DNA of 45,354 nt, taken from Pseudohongiella nitratireducens (GTDB lineage Bacteria; Pseudomonadota; Gammaproteobacteria; Pseudomonadales; Pseudohongiellaceae). The translations under genes were made by a program, and so were the position numbers. The stretch covers positions 1 to 45,354 of the forward strand of contig NZ_LWHM01000018.1 of assembly GCF_001642735.1 (NCBI RefSeq). The letters run 5' to 3'. Within the stretch, counting starts at the first letter, position 1, and every line of letters starts with the position of its first letter. This document shows, one piece after another, positions 17,088 to 24,255 of this stretch. The notes under the pieces were generated by a model. That model ran no database searches. It was not told the DNA's origin and saw nothing but the letters and a program-made list of their open reading frames with translations.

Positions 17088-18671
17088 ATGGGTATTGCAA
17101 CCAACGTCTTAGGCATCCTAAAACTTGCAACCGGCGCGGCCAGAATCGGGCGCGGTGGATCCACTGTTGACGCTGATCTGACAACGCTGGAAAGCGGCCA
17201 ATCAACACTCAATGACTCACTGACGGCTGAGGCCGGGAAGGTGGCAACGCTGCAACGCCAGGTCGTGCCATTGGCGAGGGCTGTGCGTGTTGCTATGACT
17301 GGGGCGAGTAGTGGGAGTCGTGGCATCATGGCTCTGGACAACGCGCAGCTTGATAACGGCACGAATGATCACTCGCTTTTCAGCAAATTCAATATTGCCG
17401 ATGTATCGCCAGACGCTGCTGTGCGGCTTGATTACAAATATCAGGACGCGTCAAACTACACTGATTTTTATGTGACAACGGGCGGCAATCTACGCTATAC
17501 CGCTGTTGTCGGTGGTGTGACAGTTTTTGACGTCACATCAACTGCTGTGATTCCTGCCGTGTATGCAGATGGCGCCATTCTTAGTGGCGTTTCGCTGACA
17601 CGCGAGACCGCCTCTGCTGCTGGGTCTGCCGCGTTCTACATTGACGCTTCACAGCTTGGCGATGCGGTATCAATCACTGCCGCCGCAACTGTCGATATCA
17701 GCAACACTGGCAACGCGTATTTCATGGGCACTGACTCTGTTCGTTCTGAATGCTCATGGTTTGAAACGCTGCGCTACAACCGCGCCCTATCCTCAACAGA
17801 AGCCCTCTCGCTGGCAATCAATGGGCCGGATTTGGCTGATGCTGTTAGGGCGAGTCAGGTGGATATAGTTGGCGGACTTGATTTTACTTCCGGATGGACT
17901 GATTTGGGCACAGTGTCCGCCACTAATACTACTGGATTTACCGTTGGCTCGGGAAACAGCGGGAAAAGGAAACAATATCCTATAAGGTCCTCGCCATACA
18001 TAACTAGATTGCGTATAAAAGGCACGCTAGTCGGGACCTCTATGCAAATTCTGAATTGGTCTGCAACTGAGATATATGGGACTGTTGGCGAGGGGTCTTT
18101 TGATAGATACATCGACTTTTATCACACACAAGACACAAGAGGGTTTTATGTAAGGCTGGTCAACTCTGGCGGTTCTGTCGAATTTGATTTTTTTGAGGCG
18201 CGCAATATCGGCATCACCGCCCACTACAACGCCGCCGACGCCCAGTCAGACACAGGCCAAGTCCTCGACTCCAGCGGCAACGGCAATCACGCGCTGTTGC
18301 CTGCAAGAGGCGCGAATATCATCCCGCAGCCAGAAGGCTTGCGCCAGGTCAAAGCAACACTGACATGGAGCGGTGATTCATCTGCAAAATACCTTGTCAG
18401 CAATCAGGACATTCTCCCTGAAGGTGCTGAAATCGAACGCGTGACAGCAGTGATTGAAGGGAAGCCAATTGATGGCACCCTGGGTGACAGTGCGGACAAT
18501 GACCGTTATTGCACACTGGAACAAAACACCGGGCTGATTGAAGGCAGCAACCGGCTGGCACTTTCTGAGCGGACAACAGACGGCACAAACCGTGAATTGT
18601 TGTGGACACCTTCAGCAGCGTTCACCGGCACCATAAAGTTCACTATTCATTATTTCGTTGGGGAGCAATAA
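17088..18671 (+). CDS. Large spike / receptor-binding protein with LamG-like domain
   Basis: 527 residues. The N-terminus is Gly/Ala-rich, then a coiled stretch (TTLESGQSTLNDSLTAEAGK). A concanavalin/LamG-like region covers about residues 90-245 (FYVTTGGNLRYTAVVGG, SWFETLRYNRALSSTEA). A middle segment (about 258-375) is encoded with more AGA, AGG and ATA codons than its surroundings. After it AHYNAADAQSDTGQ begins another carbohydrate-binding-like module, and a beta-rich C-terminus follows. It probably forms the vertex spike that binds the host surface, as P1 does in PM2. Mosaic structure suggests domain exchange. Confidence 0.65.
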   Translation: MGIATNVLGILKLATGAARIGRGGSTVDADLTTLESGQSTLNDSLTAEAGKVATLQRQVVPLARAVRVAMTGASSGSRGIMALDNAQLDNGTNDHSLFSKFNIADVSPDAAVRLDYKYQDASNYTDFYVTTGGNLRYTAVVGGVTVFDVTSTAVIPAVYADGAILSGVSLTRETASAAGSAAFYIDASQLGDAVSITAAATVDISNTGNAYFMGTDSVRSECSWFETLRYNRALSSTEALSLAINGPDLADAVRASQVDIVGGLDFTSGWTDLGTVSATNTTGFTVGSGNSGKRKQYPIRSSPYITRLRIKGTLVGTSMQILNWSATEIYGTVGEGSFDRYIDFYHTQDTRGFYVRLVNSGGSVEFDFFEARNIGITAHYNAADAQSDTGQVLDSSGNGNHALLPARGANIIPQPEGLRQVKATLTWSGDSSAKYLVSNQDILPEGAEIERVTAVIEGKPIDGTLGDSADNDRYCTLEQNTGLIEGSNRLALSERTTDGTNRELLWTPSAAFTGTIKFTIHYFVGEQ

Positions 18672-18675
18672 AGCG

Positions 18676-18906
18676 ATGGCATTAACAGTAAATACCGGCG
18701 TTGAATCGCACCCGGCCATTGATGTGCTTTGCATTAACACGGAGCACGGGACAGTTGATTTTCAGTTCATGGGTGACGGCGGCAGCGGTGTCAGCTTCAT
18801 GAGTCACCCGTTGTCAGTTGAGGCTGACGGCGAGAAAACACTAAACCAGATACTGGCTGAGATTGCAGCGGCCAGCGTTGCGGATATCGAGACCAATGCA
18901 GAGTAA
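18676..18906 (+). CDS. Small virion-region protein
   Basis: 76 residues from ATG 18676, with GGAG about ten bases upstream; a TTG at 18658 in the previous gene is less likely. Mixed beta (VLCINTEHGTVDFQFMGDG) then an acidic C-terminal helix (TLNQILAEIAAASVADIETN). It may be a chaperone or accessory for the flanking fibre proteins. It overlaps the next gene by 11 bases. Confidence 0.55.
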   Translation: MALTVNTGVESHPAIDVLCINTEHGTVDFQFMGDGGSGVSFMSHPLSVEADGEKTLNQILAEIAAASVADIETNAE

Positions 18907-19420
18907 GAATTTTATATCAGCTGATAAAGCCGGGATCGGTGGCACTGATGATCTGTCAGCGTTGCTGGCAGGTATCGCTGGTGACATTACTGCGTTACAA
19001 GGCCGAATTGAAGTAACTACTGGTACATGGTCTCCGCAGTGGGTTTTTACGTCTGGCTCTTGGGATGTTTTCGACGGTCTGACAGCCGGAAAGTACACAA
19101 AAATTGGCAATTTGGTCATCCTGCATTTTGCTATTGCAACAAGTTCAACCAACAGTTCGCCGTCTGGTAGCGCCAGAATTACCAATTTGCCGTTCGCAGT
19201 ACAGACACAGGTTCCAAATGTGGCCGCGTGCGCTGTTTATGCAACGGGCTTCAGCACTGCGTTTCCAAATATCGCTATGGCTCAGAATAGTACCGAGATA
19301 TCGCTGTATCGGACAGAACCGAATGCAGAGCCGACAGCAGTCACGGCGACAACGATGGCGGCAGGGGCTGGCCAGAATTTTGTCAGGGGTTGCCTGATGT
19401 ATTACACACCGGATGCTTAG
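18896..19420 (+). CDS. Fibre-tip protein with tailed-phage-like knob domain
   Basis: 174 residues from ATG 18896 (MQSKNFIS). After a helical start (LSALLAGIAGDITALQGRIE) the C-terminal 125 residues show the pattern common at the tips of tailed-phage fibres: GTWSPQWVF, then GKYTKIGNLVILHFAI, then ARITNLPFAVQ. Such modules bind host surface sugars or proteins. Finding it next to a tailless capsid gene set suggests transfer between phage types. Confidence 0.65.
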   Translation: MQSKNFISADKAGIGGTDDLSALLAGIAGDITALQGRIEVTTGTWSPQWVFTSGSWDVFDGLTAGKYTKIGNLVILHFAIATSSTNSSPSGSARITNLPFAVQTQVPNVAACAVYATGFSTAFPNIAMAQNSTEISLYRTEPNAEPTAVTATTMAAGAGQNFVRGCLMYYTPDA

Positions 19421-19422
19421 CA

Positions 19423-19905
19423 ATGAATACAACATTGAAAACAGTTCTGATACTTGGGGGGCTTATGCTGGTCGGAACCTATGGGGCGCGAAAATTACTG
19501 GTACCGCGAGGGATCAGGAACAACAACCCTGGCAACATTAAACACTTTGAGTCGAACGCGTGGCACGGTAAAACCGGTGTTGATCCTGACGGGTTCGTCA
19601 TATTCGGTGATGCGGCAGACGGCATTGATGCCATCGGCGAAATTATAGACAGCTATCGTAATCGCGGTGTTGTGACTGTTCGTCAGATTATCGAGACGTA
19701 TGCACCGGCTGAAGGCCGTGATGCAAATGACGTTGAATCATACATTGCGCATGTCCAGCAATTAACCGGCTGGCAGTCATATCACATACCAACACGGTTT
19801 AATGATGGCTATTTGCCACTGGTCAAGGCAATTATCAAACATGAGAACGGCCAGAATCCTTATTCTGATCAGTTCATTGAAGATGCACTGAACCGGGCAA
19901 CGTGA
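19423..19905 (+). CDS. Membrane-anchored muramidase-like protein
   Basis: 160 residues from ATG 19423. An N-terminal transmembrane helix (LKTVLILGGLMLVGTYGA) is followed by the phage motif RGIRNNNPGNIKH and a conserved region FGDAADGIDAIGEIIDSY, seen in phage proteins often called structural protein P5 or peptidoglycan-degrading proteins. It would cut the cell wall at entry or lysis. The membrane anchor fits a virion-membrane location or an anchored endolysin. The enzymatic class is not certain from sequence. Confidence 0.7.
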   Translation: MNTTLKTVLILGGLMLVGTYGARKLLVPRGIRNNNPGNIKHFESNAWHGKTGVDPDGFVIFGDAADGIDAIGEIIDSYRNRGVVTVRQIIETYAPAEGRDANDVESYIAHVQQLTGWQSYHIPTRFNDGYLPLVKAIIKHENGQNPYSDQFIEDALNRAT

Positions 19906-19912
19906 GGCCGCT

Positions 19913-20296
19913 ATGCTACTTGAAACCGTTGTCCCAGCACTGATACCCGTTGCCGCCGATGGCGTCCGGGCATTGTTCAACAAGTTTACCGGTGGAGCCG
20001 GGGCGAAACCGGCAAACGTGAATGAAGTCGTTGCATTGATGGCGGCAGAGACTGATCGCCTAAAGGTAATTGCGGAGATTGACAAGGCGGCACCGAACGT
20101 CAGCGGGTGGGTGAACAACATCAGGGCATTACAGCGGCCTGTGGCAACAGTCATGATTATTGGTGGATATCTGTCCACGTTCTGGCTGGTCGTAGAACCT
20201 GAAATATCAGAGTCACTGGCCAGCTATGCACAAATGGTCACGTTCTATATTTTCGGTGATCGCACTTATATGTATTTCAGGAAGGGGCGCGAGTGA
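19913..20296 (+). CDS. Holin-like membrane protein
   Basis: 127 residues. A soluble N-terminal part (ALFNKFTGGAGAKPANVNEV) with an acidic helix is followed by two C-terminal hydrophobic segments (VATVMIIGGYLSTFWLVV and MVTFYIFGDRTYMYF). The arrangement matches the three-helix phage holin family adjoining cell-wall enzymes. It follows the muramidase gene by seven bases. Probable function: permeabilising the inner membrane for lysis. Confidence 0.7.
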   Translation: MLLETVVPALIPVAADGVRALFNKFTGGAGAKPANVNEVVALMAAETDRLKVIAEIDKAAPNVSGWVNNIRALQRPVATVMIIGGYLSTFWLVVEPEISESLASYAQMVTFYIFGDRTYMYFRKGRE

Positions 20297-20427
20297 TGGA
20301 AGCAGAACTATTCAAACTGCTGGCCGGTGCCGGTGACGTGGCAACGGTGGCTATTCTGCTGATGTTCTGGCGTATTGATAAACGGGTCAGCCGGTTGGAA
20401 TGGCAGGCTGCATTAGATAACAGCTAA
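20296..20427 (+). CDS. 43-residue membrane protein in the lysis cluster
   Basis: Start ATG 20296 overlaps the holin stop (TGATG). One hydrophobic helix (VATVAILLMFWRI) and an amphipathic tail (DKRVSRLEWQAALDNS). It may be a spanin-like or second holin/antiholin component; size and position are the only evidence. Confidence 0.55.
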   Translation: MEAELFKLLAGAGDVATVAILLMFWRIDKRVSRLEWQAALDNS

Positions 20428-20437
20428 GGGGGAAGGT

Positions 20438-20533
20438 ATGGCAAAGCGTGGAGTAAAGGGTAACGGTCGTCTGAAAAAGGGCTATCGATTTGCTAAGGGT
20501 GGCCGGGTAGTCAAGGCCAAAAAGCGCAAGTAA
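20438..20533 (+). CDS. 31-residue very basic peptide
   Basis: From ATG 20438 with GGGGGAAGG upstream to TAA 20533. The product begins MAKRGVKGNGRLKKGYR and ends KAKKRK: fourteen Lys or Arg among 31 residues, with no acidic residue. It is likely a DNA-condensing or capsid-internal peptide, comparable in kind (not sequence) to protein J of phiX174. It is the last gene of the late operon, before a terminator. Confidence 0.6.
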   Translation: MAKRGVKGNGRLKKGYRFAKGGRVVKAKKRK

Positions 20534-20555
20534 TCGAAGGTTGAAACGCCATGTT

Positions 20556-20584
20556 AGGGGGTGCCACTGGTGCCCCTTCTTTTT
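20556..20584 (+). terminator. Intrinsic terminator ending the prophage late operon
   Basis: The GGGGTGCC arm and the GGTGCCCC arm (20558-20576) form an 8-bp stem with two G-T wobbles around a 3-base loop, followed by TTCTTTTT. Confidence 0.75.
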
Positions 20585-20601
20585 GTCCCAAATTTGTCCC
20601 A
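20583..20601 (+). promoter_or_regulatory. Candidate integrase arm-type sites, right
   Basis: TTGTCCCA occurs at 20583-20590 and 20594-20601. A second pair of direct repeats, GTAAGTGTC, lies at 20622-20630 and 20643-20651. All are within about 110 bases of attR, and the first pair matches the repeats near attL. Confidence 0.4.
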
Positions 20602-20691
20602 GTAGATGGCGCTGGATGGCGGTAAGTGTCGCCGGGTGTCTTGTAAGTGTCCATGAAAATCAGTAACATACTGAAATTAAAAGGCAAAAGA

Positions 20692-20719
20692 GAGGGTTCG
20701 AATCCCTCCCTCTCCGCCA
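20692..20719 (+). other. attR core, 28 bp
   Basis: Identical to the 3' end of tRNA-Ser at 6853-6880. It is only the T arm, acceptor strand and CCA, not a second tRNA. Host sequence resumes at 20720. Confidence 0.92.
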
Positions 20720-20820
20720 TATCAAACAAGCTTCACAGCCAGCCCCTGGCACTATCAATCTAAAGCATGTCAAAGTGACTCCCGGGAGGGATGAGAACCC
20801 GATAGAGGGTCGATTGGTTG
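20706..20820 (+). repeat. 115-bp direct repeat, copy 1
   Basis: Begins with the last 14 bases of the tRNA-Ser tail (CTCCCTCTCCGCCA) and runs to GATTGGTTG. It is matched by 20899-21013 with one difference (t 20770 versus c 20963). It is host DNA just right of attR, with no coding potential. Confidence 0.92.
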
Positions 20821-20886
20821 CGCAGCAACCAAAGACGAGCGCCTATGGCGCGAAGCCCGCAGGGTCGATTTAGCCCTTAGGCTAAA
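20816..20886. other. Three-hairpin spacer between the 115-bp repeats
   Basis: Three stem-loops follow in order: GGTTGC-gca-GCAACC (20816-20830), GCGCC-tat-GGCGC (20839-20851) and TTTAGCC-ctta-GGCTAAA (20869-20886). The density of hairpins in 71 bases suggests a REP-like mobile repeat or a structured RNA processed from the tRNA-Ser read-through transcript. No gene is seen between 20534 and 21113. Confidence 0.6.
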
Positions 20887-20898
20887 GCGATCAATCCT

Positions 20899-21013
20899 CT
20901 CCCTCTCCGCCATATCAAACAAGCTTCACAGCCAGCCCCTGGCACTATCAATCTAAAGCATGCCAAAGTGACTCCCGGGAGGGATGAGAACCCGATAGAG
21001 GGTCGATTGGTTG
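20899..21013 (+). repeat. 115-bp direct repeat, copy 2
   Basis: Second copy, 193 bp downstream of copy 1 and 99% identical. It again begins with the tRNA-Ser tail, so the tail is now present three times: tRNA, attR and here. Confidence 0.92.
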
Positions 21014-21113
21014 TTTGACATAGCAGTTTAATGACAAAAAATTGATATAAATCTGATTCCGTCTCCCCATAACCTGTATGTTATCAATATAAAGACAATG
21101 TGGAGTTGATCTG

Positions 21114-21695
21114 ATGATGACATTAAAAAGATTGTCGTATCTGGTTTTCACAGGAATGGCCACGATAAGTCTGGCAAGTTGCAGGCAATCGCCCGCGCCC
21201 GACCACAGTGAACTGGACAGGCAGGCATCTGCCATTTCCCAGCAATTTGTTGATACCTTACTACCGACACTCCAGTCAGCTATGGCAACCGGTGGGCCTA
21301 CCCAGGCCATTGAGATCTGCTCAGTACGTGCGCCTCAGATTGCTGCGGAATTAAGCGATGAGTCAGGCTGGTCCGTCAGGCGAGTCAGCTTAAAACCTCG
21401 CAATCTGGCGTTAGCAGAACCGGATAGCTGGGAGAAAGAAGTGCTGGAAGCGTTTGATCAACGCCAACGAGCCGGTGAAGCGGGCTCAACAATCAAGTCT
21501 TCTGCTGTCGTCAATAGTGAATACCGCTTTATGCAGGCGCAGCCTGTCATGCCACTTTGTTTAACCTGTCATGGCCAAATTATCAACGAGGAAGTGCATT
21601 CAGCCCTGGCAGCGTATTATCCGGGTGATATGGCGACAGGTTACGTTGAAGGCCAGATCAGAGGTGCAATTAGTTTACGTACTTCAATTCCTTGA
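21114..21695 (+). CDS. DUF3365/Tll0287-like haem-binding lipoprotein
   Basis: 193 residues with a lipoprotein signal (FTGMATISLASC, Cys at about residue 23). The mature domain contains AIEICSVRAPQIA and, near the end, a single c-type haem motif CLTCHG, as in the DUF3365 (Tll0287-like) family of periplasmic haem or redox-sensing proteins. ATG 21114 has GGAG upstream at good spacing. It stands alone; no cytochrome maturation genes are nearby. Likely an envelope redox or sensor protein of unknown partner. Confidence 0.8.
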   Translation: MMTLKRLSYLVFTGMATISLASCRQSPAPDHSELDRQASAISQQFVDTLLPTLQSAMATGGPTQAIEICSVRAPQIAAELSDESGWSVRRVSLKPRNLALAEPDSWEKEVLEAFDQRQRAGEAGSTIKSSAVVNSEYRFMQAQPVMPLCLTCHGQIINEEVHSALAAYYPGDMATGYVEGQIRGAISLRTSIP

Positions 21696-21786
21696 GAACG
21701 CTTCATGACCACATGCCTGGAATAGTTATTAGTCAGTGAAAGTTTAAACGGTAACCAGTCTTTCATTTCACCAAGGAGTTTTCACC

Positions 21787-22107
21787 ATGCTTAAAAGACA
21801 CGGGATATCCATCGGAATCGAGCGAACTGGTCAGCATTTTTTCTTGTGTCTGAAAGCGCAAGGCAAACTGACGCATGAAGACTATCAAACCATTACACCG
21901 CTGGAGTATTCTATTATGAAATGTAATATCGGTAAAATTGATCGTGTCATAAGAATCATACTCGGACTGGGTATCATTAGTGCCGGGTTTTACTTCCAGT
22001 CCTGGTTAGGTGTGATTGGTCTTATACCTGTGGCGACAGCTGCTATGGGCTGGTGCCCATTGTATCTGCCACTAGGCGTCTCAACCTGCCCAGGGCAGAA
22101 AGATTGA
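21787..22107 (+). CDS. SpoIIAA-like N-terminus fused to DUF2892 membrane domain
   Basis: 106 residues. Residues 1-39 (GISIGIERTGQHFFL, GKLTHEDYQTITPLE) match the first strands and helix of SpoIIAA/STAS-like proteins, which normally have about 120 residues. From residue 44 (MKCNIGKIDRVIRIILGLGI) the sequence is a complete DUF2892 domain: two hydrophobic helices and a C-terminal Cys pair (WCPLY, STC), as at the end of YgaP. ATG 21916 could start the DUF2892 part alone. The join looks like a deletion fusing two neighbouring genes in frame. Confidence 0.7.
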   Translation: MLKRHGISIGIERTGQHFFLCLKAQGKLTHEDYQTITPLEYSIMKCNIGKIDRVIRIILGLGIISAGFYFQSWLGVIGLIPVATAAMGWCPLYLPLGVSTCPGQKD

Positions 22108-22242
22108 GACATCATGTTATTCGTGTTATTTGCTGCTCTGGCTATGGTTGGCTCAAAGTCAGTCATTTGCCGCAAATGAATGACGAAAGGCCATGGTTGC
22201 TCATTAGCGCAACCAAGAGAGCTTAATGGCAGGGAACTGTTT

Positions 22243-22932
22243 ATGACACATTCGGAGAAACACCGCTCCCATCGTATTGGGTGGCTTCGTGCAGCAGTGC
22301 TGGGTGCTAATGACGGTATAGTCTCGACTGCTAGCTTAATCATAGGTTTTGCCGCAGCCAATGCCGGTTTGGAAAACATACTTTTGGCAGGCGTTGCTGG
22401 TCTGGTAGCTGGTGCGATGTCAATGGCTGCAGGTGAATATGTGTCTGTCAGTTCTCAATCAGATACAGAACACGCGGATATAGCACTGGAAAAAAGGTCG
22501 TTAGATGAAGACTATGACTCCGAATTAGCAGAACTTGCTGACATCTATGAAGCCAGGGGATTGGATGCGGAGCTTGCAAAGCAAGTGGCTGAAGGGCTAA
22601 TGGCGCATGATGCACTTGGCGCACATGTGCGAGATGATATAGGTATACCGGACAACAACAGTGCCCAACCCATACAAGCGGCTTTCTTTTCAGCTGTCAC
22701 TTTTTCAGTTGGTGCAGCTCTGCCTTTACTGATTGCATATTTAGGGCCACCTCAACAGTTAATTTTACCTGTGGCAGCAGCATCATTGATTTTCCTGGCA
22801 TTACTGGGCGCATTGGCTGCCAGAGCAGGAGGGGCAAGTATGATGAAAGGGGCTTTGCGAGTCACTTTCTGGGGGGCTTTTGCAATGTTATTAACCGCAG
22901 CTGTGGGGCAGTTATTTGGTGTGACTGCCTGA
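22243..22932 (+). CDS. VIT family (CCC1/VIT1-like) transporter
   Basis: 229 residues from ATG 22243 with AGGGAA upstream. Membrane protein of the vacuolar-iron-transporter family: helix 1 has LGANDGIVSTASLIIG and helix 2 has GAMSMAAGEYVSVSSQ, the characteristic substrate-binding helices. A cytoplasmic acidic segment (residues about 75-150) with many Glu/Asp is the metal-binding domain, and three further helices follow. It probably exports Fe(II) or Mn(II) from the cytosol. Its neighbours do not indicate the metal. Confidence 0.88.
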   Translation: MTHSEKHRSHRIGWLRAAVLGANDGIVSTASLIIGFAAANAGLENILLAGVAGLVAGAMSMAAGEYVSVSSQSDTEHADIALEKRSLDEDYDSELAELADIYEARGLDAELAKQVAEGLMAHDALGAHVRDDIGIPDNNSAQPIQAAFFSAVTFSVGAALPLLIAYLGPPQQLILPVAAASLIFLALLGALAARAGGASMMKGALRVTFWGAFAMLLTAAVGQLFGVTA

Positions 22933-23041
22933 TCTCGAACAGGTCGAGGAGGGTGAATGGCCGTATCAGGCGGAAGATAACAGGGCGTTATCGTCACTGT
23001 TCGACATTAGCACGGCATATGCCTATGATGGGGTTTTCTAA
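22931..23041 (+). pseudogene. Possible 3' remnant of a lost gene
   Basis: A 36-codon frame without a start reads like protein (LEQVEEGEWPYQAEDNRALS, then LFDISTAYAYDGVF) and ends at TAA 23041. It lies directly after the VIT gene in the same orientation. It could be the tail of a degraded gene, though chance is not excluded. Confidence 0.25.
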
Positions 23042-23108
23042 CGTGTCCGTGAAATCGGAGTCAAGTCGCTTCATGGGCCTAATGAGACTCTGAATCTGGA
23101 ATATCTAC

Positions 23109-24203
23109 ATGTTGTTGCCCACCCTCACGCTTTTAACATGTTTCCTGTTGATAGCGACTTTGCTACCGATATCCAATCACACTCACTGGCTCATTAGAGG
23201 GCTGGACTTTCCTCGCTTACAGATCGCTATTGCTGCAATATTGCTATTGATATTCCAGTTACTTGTTCTGGAAATAACCAGACCATCTTCGTTGTTGCTG
23301 ATTTGCGTCTCCGGTTTCTGCCTGTTCTGGCAGTCCTGGTGGATAGTGCCATACACGCCTCTGTTTCCAAGAGAAGTGAAAAGAGCAGAAAAAAACTCTC
23401 AAAAACCCAGTCTGAAGATTCTGACTGCCAATGTCTTGACCCCTAATCGTAATTCCCAGGCTCTGATATCCCTGGTCAAACAGCACAAACCGGATGTTCT
23501 GGTGACCCTTGAATCGGATCAATGGTGGCAAGATCAGTTGAGCGTGCTTGAAGATGACATGCCTTATACTATCAAATGTCCACTCGATAACCTGTATGGT
23601 ATGCATGTTTATTCCAGGCTTCCTTTAACTGAAACAGAAACGTGCTACCTGGTTGAAGATGGTGTGCCTTCAATGCATGCATCCGTTCGGCTCTCTGACA
23701 GAGTTCGTGTTCGTGTCCATTTTCTCCATCCCTCTCCACCAAGCCCGACGGAGAACCCTGAGTCGCAGGAACGTGACGCCGAGTTGATCGTGGTCGCCAA
23801 AAGCATTGCTGACAGTGCACAGCCTATTGTGGTGACTGGTGATCTGAATGATGTGGCCTGGTCAGAAACCACAAGGCTGTTTCGTAAGATTAGCGGGTTA
23901 CTTGATCCGCGTATTGGGCGGGGCATGTTCAACACCTTCCATGCCGATTACCCCTTTATAAGGTGGCCCCTGGACCACCTTTTCCATAGCGAACACTTTA
24001 CCGTCAAAACGATTAAGAGAATGCCCTCCATTGGTTCAGATCATTTTCCGTTACTGACCACCCTGGTGTTTTCGCCTAAAGCCATTCCTGAAAATGAGGG
24101 AATAGATGCTACGGCGGAGGATCGCAGCCGGGCAGATGAGATTGTGGAAAAAGAAAATGTCAGCAAGTCCGAAATACCTCAGCCTACGGCACATGCTAAA
24201 TGA
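23109..24203 (+). CDS. Membrane-bound endonuclease/exonuclease/phosphatase-family protein
   Basis: 364 residues. Three N-terminal transmembrane helices (residues about 1-85) precede a catalytic domain of the EEP superfamily. Motifs in order are LKILTANVLTPN, LVTLESDQWW (catalytic Glu), VVTGDLNDVAW, WPLDHLF and the catalytic pair in IGSDHFPL. The C-terminal 35 residues are acidic and disordered. Homologous membrane EEP proteins (YafD-like) are widespread; substrates may be nucleic acids or phospho-lipids. The active-site residues are complete. Confidence 0.85.
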   Translation: MLLPTLTLLTCFLLIATLLPISNHTHWLIRGLDFPRLQIAIAAILLLIFQLLVLEITRPSSLLLICVSGFCLFWQSWWIVPYTPLFPREVKRAEKNSQKPSLKILTANVLTPNRNSQALISLVKQHKPDVLVTLESDQWWQDQLSVLEDDMPYTIKCPLDNLYGMHVYSRLPLTETETCYLVEDGVPSMHASVRLSDRVRVRVHFLHPSPPSPTENPESQERDAELIVVAKSIADSAQPIVVTGDLNDVAWSETTRLFRKISGLLDPRIGRGMFNTFHADYPFIRWPLDHLFHSEHFTVKTIKRMPSIGSDHFPLLTTLVFSPKAIPENEGIDATAEDRSRADEIVEKENVSKSEIPQPTAHAK

Positions 24204-24255
24204 GTGGCATAAACTGTAGAATCAGTCATTAACAATATTAATGGTGTCGTGAACG

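Larger units (their letters stand above)
6853..20719. mobile_element. Corticovirus-like (PM2-type) tailless prophage, about 13.8 kb
   Basis: Bounded by a 28-bp direct repeat of the tRNA-Ser 3' end. It encodes integrase, repressor with divergent operators, an HUH replication initiator, an FtsK/HerA-like packaging ATPase, a 277-aa capsid protein resembling PM2 P2, a row of tiny single-span membrane proteins, spike and tip proteins, a muramidase-like protein, a holin-like protein and a basic peptide. It has no large terminase, portal, tail tape measure or sheath. Known PM2-group viruses are 10-kb circular dsDNA, icosahedral, with an internal lipid membrane. The layout here fits a larger temperate member of that group. 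All key frames look intact, so it may be functional. Confidence 0.85.

Noticed and set aside
6853-20719. Filamentous (inovirus) prophage because of HUH initiator, Zot-like ATPase and small membrane proteins
   Set aside because: The ATPase lacks the membrane and periplasmic parts of Zot/pI. There is a 277-aa beta-rich capsid candidate, a muramidase-like protein and a holin-like protein, none of which a filamentous phage needs.
20692-20719. Second tRNA-Ser gene
   Set aside because: Only the T arm, acceptor strand and CCA are present; this is the attR core.
20706-21013. CRISPR-like repeats
   Set aside because: Two long copies (115 bp), one spacer, no cas genes, and a tRNA-derived start.
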